Source of the DNA: DATJGR01 sp041739525
Lineage (GTDB): Bacteria; Pseudomonadota; Gammaproteobacteria; Pseudomonadales; Azotimanducaceae
Direction of reading: 5' to 3'
Assembly (NCBI GenBank): GCA_041739525.1
Contig: JBGSNQ010000131.1
Location: forward strand, 1-64,000
DNA: 64,000 nt
Below are positions 35,376 through 43,528 of this stretch, one piece after another. The notes under the pieces were generated by a model. It was not told the DNA's origin, searched no databases, and was given only the letters and a program-made list of their open reading frames with translations. The position numbers were made by a program, and so were the translations under genes. How positions within the stretch are numbered: the stretch's first letter is position 1; every line of letters begins with the position of its first letter.

Positions 35376-36270
35376 AGTGCAAGCTGATGTACAACGTTGT
35401 GGCTATGTCGCACTGGTGGGGCGGCCGAACGTCGGCAAATCGACGCTGCTGAATCACCTCGTCGGCCGCAAGCTCAGCATCACGTCGCGCAAACCGCAAA
35501 CGACGCGGCACAACCTGCTGGGTGTCGACACGATCGACGCTTCGCAGGCGATCTATGTCGACACGCCGGGCATTCACGACGGCGGTGGTCGCGCGGTCAA
35601 CCGCTACATGGTGCGCACCGCGACGTCGGCGCTGCACGATGTCGACATTGCGGTGCTCGTCTTGGAGCGCTTGCGTCTGGGCGAGGACGACCTTCGTGTG
35701 GTCGAGCTGGTGCGGGCGTCGCGCGCTCGCAAGATGTGTGTCGTCAACAAGATCGACCAGCTCGAGGATCGCACCCAGCTACTGCCGCATCTGGCGAAGC
35801 TCGACGAACTCGGTGTATTCGAAGAGATCATTCCGGTCTCGGCGTTGCTCGGGACCGGTCTCGATCGTCTGAAGCAGCAGGTGCTCGAGCGGCTTCCGGA
35901 AGGTCCGCATCTGTTTCCGCCCGACCAGGTCACCGACCGCTCGGAGCGCTTCATCGCAGGCGAGATCGTGCGCGAGAAGTTGATGCGCCGGTTGGGCGAC
36001 GAACTGCCGCACCGGATCACGGTGGTCATCGAGAACTACGTGGTGAAGCCGCGCATCGTCGAGATCGATGCCACCATACTGGTCGAGCGAGACGGGCAGA
36101 AGGCGATCATCATCGGCCGTAACGGCGGGCTGCTGAAGTCGGTGGGGCAGGAAGCGCGCATCGACATCGAAAAGCTGATAGAGCGCAAAGTGATGCTGCG
36201 GCTATGGGTGAAGGTTAAAGCCGGATGGACGAACAACGAAGCCGGTTTCAAGCGTTTGGGATTCGACTGA
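35368..36270 (+). CDS. era: GTPase Era
   Basis: Era binds the 3' end of 16S rRNA and acts as a checkpoint in 30S assembly. G1 GRPNVGKSTL is near residue 17, with switch/G3 DTPG near 64 and NKID near 128. A KH domain (about 205-285, with RNGGLLKSVGQEARIDIE) binds RNA. The product is 300 residues, the normal size. The rnc-era-recO order is conserved, and the start lies inside the end of rnc. Confidence 0.96.
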   Translation: MTEVQADVQRCGYVALVGRPNVGKSTLLNHLVGRKLSITSRKPQTTRHNLLGVDTIDASQAIYVDTPGIHDGGGRAVNRYMVRTATSALHDVDIAVLVLERLRLGEDDLRVVELVRASRARKMCVVNKIDQLEDRTQLLPHLAKLDELGVFEEIIPVSALLGTGLDRLKQQVLERLPEGPHLFPPDQVTDRSERFIAGEIVREKLMRRLGDELPHRITVVIENYVVKPRIVEIDATILVERDGQKAIIIGRNGGLLKSVGQEARIDIEKLIERKVMLRLWVKVKAGWTNNEAGFKRLGFD

Positions 36271-36271
36271 G

Positions 36272-36973
36272 ATGACTCGGCGCATCGTCGATGAACCCGC
36301 TTACGTGCTGCACGTGCGAGCGTACCGGGAGACCAGCGCGATCATCGATCTGCTGACGCTTCAACACGGGCGGGTCAGCGTAGTGGCGCGTGGCATACGA
36401 CGTGCACGCGGCGGCCAACCCCACCCGTTTGGACGTTTGTCGGTCGGTTGCAGCGGCCGCGGTCAACTGCTGACGCTCGCGGGATACGACTCGATATCGC
36501 ACCGGTGGCTCACCGGCGACGCGCTGTATGCGGGGCTCTACCTGAACGAATTGCTGTTGCGGTTGTTACGTGATGACGACCCGCATCCGGTGTTGTTCGA
36601 AGGCTACGAACACACCCTCGATCAGCTGACGGAGAGTGCCGATGAAGCAGCGCTGCGCGTCTTTGAGCGACTGCTGTTGAAAGAGTGCGGCTACGAAGTG
36701 ACGTTCGGGTTCGATGCCGAGTCGGGCGAAGCCGTGCAGAGCGGTCGCGGCTACCGCTTCGTGCCCGATGTGGGCTTCCATGCCGTCGACGAGGCGGTGG
36801 ACGATCGTCTCGTGTTCGGCGGCGCAACGCTGCGCGCCATCGCGGCCAACGAGTATTCCGACCCTTCCGTGCGTCGTTCCGCGAAGCAGATCATGCGGCG
36901 CGCGCTTGCACCGCATCTCGGCGACCGGCCGATCGCCAGTCGCGCGCTTTACCGCAGGAACAGTGCATCGTGA
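36272..36973 (+). CDS. recO: DNA repair protein RecO
   Basis: RecO, with RecR, loads RecA onto SSB-coated DNA in the RecF pathway. The N-terminal OB fold (AYVLHVRAYRETSAIIDLLTLQHGRVSVVARG) is at residues 7-40, and a helical C-terminal domain follows. The product is 233 residues. It begins one base after the era stop. Its TGA stop lies inside the first copy of a 14-bp tandem duplication that runs into rlmD. The pdxJ gene that often follows recO is absent here. Confidence 0.92.
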   Translation: MTRRIVDEPAYVLHVRAYRETSAIIDLLTLQHGRVSVVARGIRRARGGQPHPFGRLSVGCSGRGQLLTLAGYDSISHRWLTGDALYAGLYLNELLLRLLRDDDPHPVLFEGYEHTLDQLTESADEAALRVFERLLLKECGYEVTFGFDAESGEAVQSGRGYRFVPDVGFHAVDEAVDDRLVFGGATLRAIAANEYSDPSVRRSAKQIMRRALAPHLGDRPIASRALYRRNSAS

Positions 36974-36992
36974 GCAGGGCATCGTGAGCAGG
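36965..36992 (+). repeat. Exact 14-bp tandem duplication at the recO/rlmD junction
   Basis: GCATCGTGAGCAGG occurs at 36965-36978 and again at 36979-36992 without mismatch. The first copy holds the recO stop TGA and a GTG overlapping it (GTGA). The second copy holds the GTG (36984) that is in frame with rlmD. Removing one copy would leave the two genes overlapping by GTGA, the usual arrangement in this genome. Confidence 0.9.
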
Positions 36993-38303
36993 CGGCAGGG
37001 TCCTCGCGTGATCGAACTCGAAATCGAGACGCTTGGCGCCGACGGTTTCGGCGTGGCGCGATTCGAACGCCGTCCGGTGCACGTGAAAGGGGCGCTACCG
37101 GGAGAGGTGGTCAGCGCTCGGGTTGTTCGGCGCCGCCGCGGCGATTGGTATGCGCTGCCGGAAGAATGGATCGTGAGAGCCGGTACGCGTGCGACACCCG
37201 CGTGTGAAGCGTTCATGCGTTGCGGTGGTTGCAGCATGCAGCACCTCACCGCCGACGCGCAGCTCGCGCTGAAGCAGCAGTGGTTGCTCGATCAACTCGA
37301 GGCAGCCGGCGTTAAGGCGAAAGCAACGCTCGCCCCGGTGCGCGGGCCGCTGTATTACTACCGCCGCCGCGCCCGTCTCGCCGTACGCTCGGTGCGCGAC
37401 ACCGGCGAACTGCTGGTCGGATTTCGCGAGAGTTTCGGCAATCGTGTTGCGCGACTGCGTTCATGTTCAGTGCTGAAACAGCCGTTTGCCGACGAACTGC
37501 CGGCACTCGCCGCCGTGATCGCGGGGCTGGAGGCGCGCGAGTCCATTCCGCAGATCGAAGTTGCCGTTGGCGACGATGCCGCGGCAATGGTGCTGCGACA
37601 CGTCGATCCGTTGAGCGCGGCCGATCGTCGCGCACTCGCTCGTTACCAGGCGCGCACGCCGATCCGGGTGCTGTGTCAGCCCGATGGCTACGACAGCATC
37701 GTCGACCTGGATGGTGCGCTGCCGCGCGAGCTCAGCTATCGCATCGACGCATTCGGTGTGGCGCTTTCGTTCCAGGCGGTCGACTTCATTCAGGTTAACG
37801 GTCCGATCAATTCAGACCTCGTCGAATGCGCGATCGACTGGCTCAGTATCGGGCACCGCGATCGGGTGCTCGACCTCTTCTGCGGTATCGGCAACTTCAC
37901 GTTGCCGTTGGCGCGGCGCGGCGCGACGGTGCTCGGACTGGAAGGTGCCGACGATCTGGTGCAGCGCGGGCGCGCGAACGCGCAGCGTAACGGCCTCGAA
38001 CGAGCCGTAACCTTCGAAACTGCCGACCTCTACGCGCAACCACTCGATCCAATCGTAAGAGCGGCGTTCGAAGGCGTTCGTAAAGTGCTGCTCGATCCGC
38101 CGAGAACCGGCGCAGGGGCGATCCTGTCGCCATTGGCTGCATCGAAAGTCGAACGTATTGCCTACGTGTCGTGTCATCCCGTGAGCTTTGCACGCGATGC
38201 GGCGGTGCTCGAGAAGTTCGGTTTCGCACTGTCGAAGGTTCGGGTATTCGATATGTTCCCTCATACCACGCACGTAGAGACGCTCGGAGTGTTCGAACGC
38301 TGA
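36984..38303 (+). CDS. rlmD: 23S rRNA (uracil1939-C5)-methyltransferase RlmD
   Basis: RlmD (RumA) methylates U1939 of 23S rRNA using S-adenosylmethionine. A TRAM domain (about residues 10-65) is followed by the Fe-S cluster cysteines CEAFMRCGGC near 74-83 and a fourth Cys in RLRSCSV near 160. Next come the methyltransferase fold (VLDLFCGIGNFTLPLA near 296) and DPPRTGA with the nucleophilic Cys in YVSCHP. The product is 439 residues from GTG 36984; GTG 37008 is an alternative. The start lies in a tandem duplication. The stop overlaps the relA ATG (TGATG). Confidence 0.94.
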   Translation: MSRRQGPRVIELEIETLGADGFGVARFERRPVHVKGALPGEVVSARVVRRRRGDWYALPEEWIVRAGTRATPACEAFMRCGGCSMQHLTADAQLALKQQWLLDQLEAAGVKAKATLAPVRGPLYYYRRRARLAVRSVRDTGELLVGFRESFGNRVARLRSCSVLKQPFADELPALAAVIAGLEARESIPQIEVAVGDDAAAMVLRHVDPLSAADRRALARYQARTPIRVLCQPDGYDSIVDLDGALPRELSYRIDAFGVALSFQAVDFIQVNGPINSDLVECAIDWLSIGHRDRVLDLFCGIGNFTLPLARRGATVLGLEGADDLVQRGRANAQRNGLERAVTFETADLYAQPLDPIVRAAFEGVRKVLLDPPRTGAGAILSPLAASKVERIAYVSCHPVSFARDAAVLEKFGFALSKVRVFDMFPHTTHVETLGVFER

Positions 38304-40237
38304 TGGTCACGCTGAAGCACGACGAATGGCATTCCGCAGACGGCAGCTTCGATGGCGCGGCCTGGCTCGATCGCATCTGCGCCGCCGATGCGCGACTCGA
38401 TCGTGAACTGCTGCAGCGTGCAATGACGTTCGTGCAGCGGTACGACGGAAACGACGAGGGCATCGTCCGCAGCGGCGTCGAATTCGGCGATCTGATGGCT
38501 GAACTGCGCATGGACGCGACGTCGATCGCGGCGGGCATGGTGTACCGGTGCGTGCGCGGCGGCCACGCGACCACGGCCACGCTGGAACGCGACGTGGATG
38601 CGGAAGTCGCACACCTCGTTGCGGAGGTCGAGCGCGTTGGCACGGTGAGTCTGCTGGAGCTGACGAATCCCCCGTTGCTTGCACGCGAAGCGCGCGATCA
38701 GATCGACAATGTCCGCCGCATGCTCGTCGCGATGATCGACGATGTGCGTGTTGCCATCATCAAACTCGCCGAGCGGATCATCGTGCTGCGCAGCGCCAAA
38801 GGCGATTCATCTTCGCGCCAGCAGCGTGTGTCGAAGGAAGCCCTGGAAGTATTTGCGCCGCTAGCCAACCGGCTCGGCATCTGGCGCCTGAAGTGGGAAC
38901 TCGAGGACCTCGCGTTCCGTTTTCAGAATCCGGATGAGTATCGCCGCATCGCTGCGCGCCTCGACGGCAAGCGCATCCACCGCGAAGAGGACGTGGCGAG
39001 CGTTGCCTCTGCGCTTGCGACGGCGTTACAGCAGGAGGGAATCACCGCCGACGTGCGCGGGCGCGCGAAACACATCTACAGCATCTGGCGAAAGATGGAT
39101 GCGAAGAGCATCGACTTCGACCACGTTTACGACATTCGCGCGCTGCGCGTCGTTGTGTCGTCGATACGCGACTGCTATACGGCGTTGGGCGTGATTCACA
39201 CACGGTGGCACCACGTTCCGCGCGAGTTCGACGACTACATCGCGAACCCGAAGGAAAACGGTTATCGGTCGATCCATACCGCAGTTGTCGGCCCTGACCA
39301 GCGCACGGTGGAGATCCAGATCCGCACCCGCGAGATGCATCGTGAAGCCGAACTCGGCGTCTGTGCGCACTGGGCGTACAAAACCGAGACCGGCAAAGTC
39401 GATGCGTTCTACACGGAGAAGCTGAGCTGGTTACGCCAGGTACTCGCGTGGCACGAAGAGGTCGGTGGTTTCGTATCGGTTGGTCGCGAGCTGCGCTCGA
39501 ACATCGAGGACGGACGCATCTACGTGTCTACGCCCGCGGGTCACGTGTTGGACATGCCGGAAGGTTCGACGCCGGTCGACTTCGCGTATCGCGTACACAC
39601 CCAGATCGGCCAACGCTGTGTCGGTGCGTTGATCGACGGTCGCGAGACGCCGCTCAACACTCGACTCTCCACCGGGCAGCGCGTCGAGATCGTCACCGAC
39701 GATCGCTCGCAACCGAATCGCGACTGGCTCAACCAGAATCTCGGCTACGTGCGCACGGCGCGTGCACTCGCGAAGATACAAGCGTGGTTCCGTTCGCTCG
39801 ATCGTGAGCACAATGTGGCTGCCGGGCGCGCGATGCTCGAGACCGAGTTCGAGCGTCTCGCAATCCCGTTCGATCTGTCGAAACTCGCGCTGCGACGAGG
39901 TTACGTTGACGTCGACTCGTTGTGTTTGGCGGTGGCGGTGGGCGAGCGCCAGTTGCTCGATGTCGTCGCCGTGTACAACGACGTTGCCTTGCCGAGCGTT
40001 ACGAGCATCGACATTCAGAGCGCAGACCGCGCCGGTGTGTTGCACGACATCACGGCGGTGTTGGCGGAGCACAGCGTGTCGATGGTCTCCATTCAGGCGA
40101 CCTCCGATGCGAAAGCGAATACTGCTACCATCCGATTGGGGGCGGAGGTTCGCGATCTGCTCGGTTTGGCCACGTTGCTCGATCGAATTCGTCGCGTGAG
40201 TGGCGTCGCACGAGTACAACGTCGAATCGATGCATGA
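38303..40237 (+). CDS. relA: (p)ppGpp synthetase RelA lacking the zinc-finger domain
   Basis: RelA makes (p)ppGpp on ribosomes that carry uncharged tRNA. The N-terminal pseudo-hydrolase domain (residues 1-190) lacks the His-Asp motif, so this is a RelA and not SpoT. The synthetase domain is normal (GRAKHIYSIWRKM near 256, then EFDDYIANPKENGYRSIH), as is a TGS domain (about 400-465). A helical domain follows, then directly a C-terminal ACT/RRM domain (about 565-644). The zinc-finger/CC domain with its conserved Cys pair, about 75-95 residues, is missing, and the protein is 644 residues against 744 in E. coli. ATG 38303 overlaps the rlmD stop. Confidence 0.9.
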   Translation: MVTLKHDEWHSADGSFDGAAWLDRICAADARLDRELLQRAMTFVQRYDGNDEGIVRSGVEFGDLMAELRMDATSIAAGMVYRCVRGGHATTATLERDVDAEVAHLVAEVERVGTVSLLELTNPPLLAREARDQIDNVRRMLVAMIDDVRVAIIKLAERIIVLRSAKGDSSSRQQRVSKEALEVFAPLANRLGIWRLKWELEDLAFRFQNPDEYRRIAARLDGKRIHREEDVASVASALATALQQEGITADVRGRAKHIYSIWRKMDAKSIDFDHVYDIRALRVVVSSIRDCYTALGVIHTRWHHVPREFDDYIANPKENGYRSIHTAVVGPDQRTVEIQIRTREMHREAELGVCAHWAYKTETGKVDAFYTEKLSWLRQVLAWHEEVGGFVSVGRELRSNIEDGRIYVSTPAGHVLDMPEGSTPVDFAYRVHTQIGQRCVGALIDGRETPLNTRLSTGQRVEIVTDDRSQPNRDWLNQNLGYVRTARALAKIQAWFRSLDREHNVAAGRAMLETEFERLAIPFDLSKLALRRGYVDVDSLCLAVAVGERQLLDVVAVYNDVALPSVTSIDIQSADRAGVLHDITAVLAEHSVSMVSIQATSDAKANTATIRLGAEVRDLLGLATLLDRIRRVSGVARVQRRIDA

Positions 40238-40286
40238 ACAACACCGTGTGCCTCGCCCGAGGCCGCGGCAGCCAAAGGAGTTTCCG

Positions 40287-40943
40287 ATGCGTTTGATCCT
40301 GTTGGGACCACCGGGTGCGGGCAAAGGTACCCAGGCCCAGTACATCTGCGACGCTTACGGCATACCGCAGATCTCTACCGGCGACATGCTGCGCGCAGCG
40401 GTAAAAGCCGGTACTCCACTGGGTCGTCAGGTAAAGAAGGTGATGGACAGCGGAGCGCTGGTTTCAGACGACATCATCATCGCGTTGGTACAGGAGCGCA
40501 TTCAGCAGCCCGACGCTGCGAACGGATTTCTGCTCGATGGGTTTCCAAGAACGATCGTGCAGGCACAGGCGCTCATCGATGCCGGTGTCGCTCTCGACGG
40601 TGTGCTCGAGATCGCCGTGGCGCCGGAAGAAATCGTAAAACGTCTCAGTGGAAGACGTGTTCACGAAAAATCCGGTCGTGTGTATCACGTCATCTACAAC
40701 CCACCCAAAGTCGCCAATCACGACGACGAAACGGGTGATGTGCTCGTGCAGCGCAAGGACGACGAGGAAGCGACGGTGCGGGAGCGGCTGCAGGTGTATC
40801 ACCGCCAGACGTTTCCGTTAGTCGATTTCTACAGCAAATTGGCTGCGAAAAAGCGCGTTCACTACGCGAAGGTCGAAGGCATCGGCAGCGTCGACGACAT
40901 TAGAGACGCGGTGTTGTCGAAGTTGAAGAGCTTCGAATCGTGA
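40287..40943 (+). CDS. adk: Adenylate kinase
   Basis: Adk interconverts ATP + AMP and 2 ADP. The P-loop GPPGAGKGT is at residues 7-15, DGFPRT lies near 84-89 and the LID domain (about 122-160) is of the long type without zinc-binding cysteines. The product is 218 residues. An AAAGGAG ribosome-binding site at 40274-40280 fixes ATG 40287. The gene is 49 bases after relA. Confidence 0.96.
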   Translation: MRLILLGPPGAGKGTQAQYICDAYGIPQISTGDMLRAAVKAGTPLGRQVKKVMDSGALVSDDIIIALVQERIQQPDAANGFLLDGFPRTIVQAQALIDAGVALDGVLEIAVAPEEIVKRLSGRRVHEKSGRVYHVIYNPPKVANHDDETGDVLVQRKDDEEATVRERLQVYHRQTFPLVDFYSKLAAKKRVHYAKVEGIGSVDDIRDAVLSKLKSFES

Positions 40944-40959
40944 TCAACTCGTGATCAAC
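40938..40959 (+). repeat. Exact 11-bp tandem duplication at the adk stop
   Basis: TCGTGATCAAC is present twice without gap at 40938-40948 and 40949-40959. The first copy includes the adk stop TGA (40941-40943). Because TGATCA is self-complementary, the pair can also form a small hairpin. Confidence 0.8.
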
Positions 40960-41131
40960 AGCGCGTGTTGTGTTCGCTTCTGATCACACTCACGCGTCTC
41001 TTCTCCTCGCAAAAGCTTTCACGAAGGGGTGGAATTTAGTTTCATTTCACCTATTATCTCCACCGCGCGTCCTAAGACGCTGTATGTCTTGAGACGTTTG
41101 GTTGAGTCAACAATGCCGAGGAGATGAGTAA

Positions 41132-41356
41132 ATGGCGAAAGCTAAAGCAAAGAAGAAAGCAGCACCGAAGAAGAAGGCTGCTAAGAAGAAAGTAGCAAAG
41201 CGGAAAGTCGCTAAGAAGAAGGCTCCGAGTCGTCGCATGGCGGCAGCTCGTAAGAAGCCGGCGAAGAAAGCCGCTGCAAAGAAAAAGAAAGCCGCTCCGA
41301 AGAAAAAAGCTGCGAAGAAGAAGGCAGCTAAGCGGAAAGTAGCCAAGAAGAAGTAG
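41132..41356 (+). CDS. Lysine/alanine-rich histone H1-like DNA-binding protein
   Basis: The 74-residue protein is almost only Lys (35) and Ala (24) with a few Arg, Pro and Val, strongly basic and without a hydrophobic core. Residues 8-30 and 52-74 are a 23-residue direct repeat differing at one position (Val/Ala). They flank a linker with Arg34-Arg35-Met36. The composition resembles bacterial H1-like proteins (chlamydial Hc1, Pseudomonas AlgP tail), which bind DNA non-specifically and act as nucleoid or regulatory proteins. GAGGAG at 41118-41123 is a good ribosome-binding site. It stands alone between adk and moeA. Confidence 0.82.
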   Translation: MAKAKAKKKAAPKKKAAKKKVAKRKVAKKKAPSRRMAAARKKPAKKAAAKKKKAAPKKKAAKKKAAKRKVAKKK

Positions 41357-41376
41357 TAAGAAGAAGCAGTAGTCGA

Positions 41377-41394
41377 TGAGTGCGAAAGCACTCA
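41377..41394 (+). terminator. Small hairpin after the H1-like gene
   Basis: TGAGTGC-GAAA-GCACTCA at 41377-41394 is a perfect 7-bp stem with a stable GAAA tetraloop, 20 bases after the stop codon. It is followed by GAAAATTT rather than a clean T-run, so termination here is uncertain. Confidence 0.4.
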
Positions 41395-41408
41395 CCGATT
41401 GAAAATTT

Positions 41409-41448
41409 GGGGCGAGATCAGCGGGGTACCAACCCAGCGTCTCGCCCC
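41409..41448 (+). terminator. Hairpin between the H1-like gene and moeA
   Basis: GGGGCGAGA at 41409-41417 pairs perfectly with TCTCGCCCC at 41440-41448, and an inner GGGT/ACCC pairing extends the structure. It lies between convergent genes (the H1-like gene and moeA) and is preceded by AAAATTT and followed by ATTCATTTA, so it could serve both directions. Confidence 0.55.
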
Positions 41449-41495
41449 GATTCATTTAGGGCTCGGTGATTCCCCCTTAGTAATTCTCGAGCAGG

Positions 41496-42746
41496 TCACG
41501 CCAGCAATCCCGTTAGCGGCAGAATCGAAACCGATTCGCCCTTCGCAAGATCACCGCTGACGCGCGGTACTTCGATCAGGCAATTTGCACCGCGAAAGCT
41601 GCCGATCCTGTTCGAACTCTGATCCGAAGTCGGCTCTACGAAGATTCCGTTGGTATGGATCCAATACGTACCTCGTTGATACTCGACACGACCGGATTCG
41701 TGCGCGATGTCGCAATTCAGCGTTGCATCCACTCGTAGCGGCGGTTCGTGTGAAACACCCGAGAGTGTCGAGAGGATCGGCTTCACCAGCATCAGAAACG
41801 TCACGATGGTCGATACCGGATTACCGGGCAGGCCGAAGAAGTGACAGTCGCCTATACGCCCGTATGCGAGCGGCTTGCCGGGTTTGATTGCGATCTTCCA
41901 GAACTCGATGCGTCCGAGTCGCTCGACGATGTCGCGCACGTAATCCGCGTCGCCGACCGAGACGCCCCCCGACGTCATCACCACGTCGTGTTGCATCGCG
42001 GCAGTTTGCAACGTTGCTTCGATGATCTTCGGATCGTCGGGCAGGATGCCGAGGTCTTCGATCGCTACCGGCGCCCCGCGCAGCAACTGCTGCAGAACGA
42101 ATCGGTTAGCGTCGTAGATCTGTCCCGGGCGTAGTGCGTCGCCGGCGCTGCGCAACTCATCGCCTGTAGAGAACAGCGCGAGCCGGATCCGCGGGCGAAC
42201 GCGAACGTTTGTCAGTCCGCACGCGGTCAGCCACGCCAGATCGAATGCGCCGAGTCGCAAGCCCGCTTGTGCGAGAACTGCACCGCGCGCGATGTCGTGT
42301 CCCGGTGGACGCACGTTGCTGCGTGTGATCGGCCGCGCCTGCAGCACGATGTTGGCGCCGTCGCGATGTACATCTTCCTGGATCACCACCGTGTCGCATC
42401 GCGGCGGTATCACCGCACCGGTGAAGATGCGAACGGCGTGATTCACTCGTGGCACGTCGGCAAACGGCGTTCCTGCGCGACTCTCACCCTCAACGTTCAG
42501 GCGATACGGCGGCTCCGTGCTGAAGATAGGGTCGTCGCCGCAGATGGCGTAGCCGTCCATTGCGGAGGCAAAGAACGGCGGTACGTCCATCGGTGCAATG
42601 ATCGTCTCTGCGACGACACGCCCCGCCGCGTCGGCCAACGCGACGATCTCGGCAGGCCCATCGATCGGCGCTACGATCGAGCGCAGCAGTGTCAGAGCTT
42701 CGTCGAGTCCGAGAAACTGGCGCGTGTTCAACTTAGAATTCCGCAT
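41496..42746 (-). CDS. moeA: Molybdopterin molybdenumtransferase MoeA
   Basis: MoeA inserts molybdenum into adenylylated molybdopterin. The product (416 residues) has PPFFASAMDGYAI near residue 57. The MoCF-biosynthesis domain contains LFSTGDEL near 185, TSGGVSVGDADYV near 247 and FGLPGNPVS near 295. A C-terminal domain IV follows. ATG 42746 is directly adjacent to the divergent tsaB ATG (CATATG), leaving no intergenic space. Starts at 42764 and 42767 inside tsaB are alternatives. No ribosome-binding site is obvious for any of them. Confidence 0.93.
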   Translation of the reverse strand: MRNSKLNTRQFLGLDEALTLLRSIVAPIDGPAEIVALADAAGRVVAETIIAPMDVPPFFASAMDGYAICGDDPIFSTEPPYRLNVEGESRAGTPFADVPRVNHAVRIFTGAVIPPRCDTVVIQEDVHRDGANIVLQARPITRSNVRPPGHDIARGAVLAQAGLRLGAFDLAWLTACGLTNVRVRPRIRLALFSTGDELRSAGDALRPGQIYDANRFVLQQLLRGAPVAIEDLGILPDDPKIIEATLQTAAMQHDVVMTSGGVSVGDADYVRDIVERLGRIEFWKIAIKPGKPLAYGRIGDCHFFGLPGNPVSTIVTFLMLVKPILSTLSGVSHEPPLRVDATLNCDIAHESGRVEYQRGTYWIHTNGIFVEPTSDQSSNRIGSFRGANCLIEVPRVSGDLAKGESVSILPLTGLLA

Positions 42747-43478
42747 ATGAATCACGAATCGCATCATGGTCGCGAAGCCGGCGGAACCACGCAAGCGCCG
42801 ACGCTGCTGGCGATCGAGACGTCCACCGTTGCATGTTCCATCGCGTTGTCGATTCGCGGTGAGACGTATGAAGACCACCGAATCGTGCCGCGGCAGCACA
42901 ACCGGCTGGTGCTGCCGATGATCGATGCGCTGTTGCGACTGCACGATGTCGAAAAGCGATCGCTCGATGCGATAGCGTTCGGCCGCGGTCCCGGTTCGTT
43001 CACAGGTGTGCGGATTGCCGCGAGCATCGCGCAGGGCATCAGCCTCGGAATTTCGGTTCCGGTCGTTCCGGTCTCGTCCCTGGCGGCGTTGGCGCAGACC
43101 GCACTGACTGCACGAGGCGATGTGCAGCGCGTGCTTGCAACGATCCGGTCGCGCCCCGACGAGATCTACTACGCGACGTACGCGCGCGACGGTGCGCGCG
43201 CGGTGCTTCTCGGCGAAGAACGGATTGCCACTGCATCCGAGCGGTCATTGCCGCACGGTGTCGATGCATCGTATTGGGTGGTCGGTGACGGCGTGTCGCA
43301 CTATGCCGACGCGCTCGCTGAAGCAGGGTGTAGCGTGGATGAAGCGTTGCTGCCGACGGCACGCGGTGTGTTGCAACTCGCATTGCACTCATTCGCGAAC
43401 GGCGATGTGGTCGATACGACTGGTGCGCTGCCCGTGTACCTGCAGGGAACGCGACCCTGGCGCAAACTCGCCGAATGA
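42747..43478 (+). CDS. tsaB: tRNA threonylcarbamoyladenosine biosynthesis protein TsaB
   Basis: TsaB is the scaffold partner of TsaD in forming t6A37 on ANN-decoding tRNAs. The ASKHA-fold signature LLAIETSTVACSIAL is near residue 19, and the FGRGPGSFTGVRIAASIAQG segment is near 79. The product is 243 residues from ATG 42747. TAGAAT at 42734-42739 ends only 7 bases before the start codon, so transcription from it would begin at or next to the A of ATG. A long GTG-started extension upstream overlaps moeA and is rejected. Confidence 0.9.
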   Translation: MNHESHHGREAGGTTQAPTLLAIETSTVACSIALSIRGETYEDHRIVPRQHNRLVLPMIDALLRLHDVEKRSLDAIAFGRGPGSFTGVRIAASIAQGISLGISVPVVPVSSLAALAQTALTARGDVQRVLATIRSRPDEIYYATYARDGARAVLLGEERIATASERSLPHGVDASYWVVGDGVSHYADALAEAGCSVDEALLPTARGVLQLALHSFANGDVVDTTGALPVYLQGTRPWRKLAE

Positions 43479-43528
43479 GCGCCTCTGTCTATACTTGCTG
43501 CCATGACCGGACATCTCTGTGCCGTTAA

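Noticed and set aside
38171..38302. N-terminal extension of relA upstream of ATG 38303
   Set aside because: It lies inside rlmD in another frame, and its sequence has no similarity to RelA; ATG 38303 gives a TGATG overlap typical of this window.
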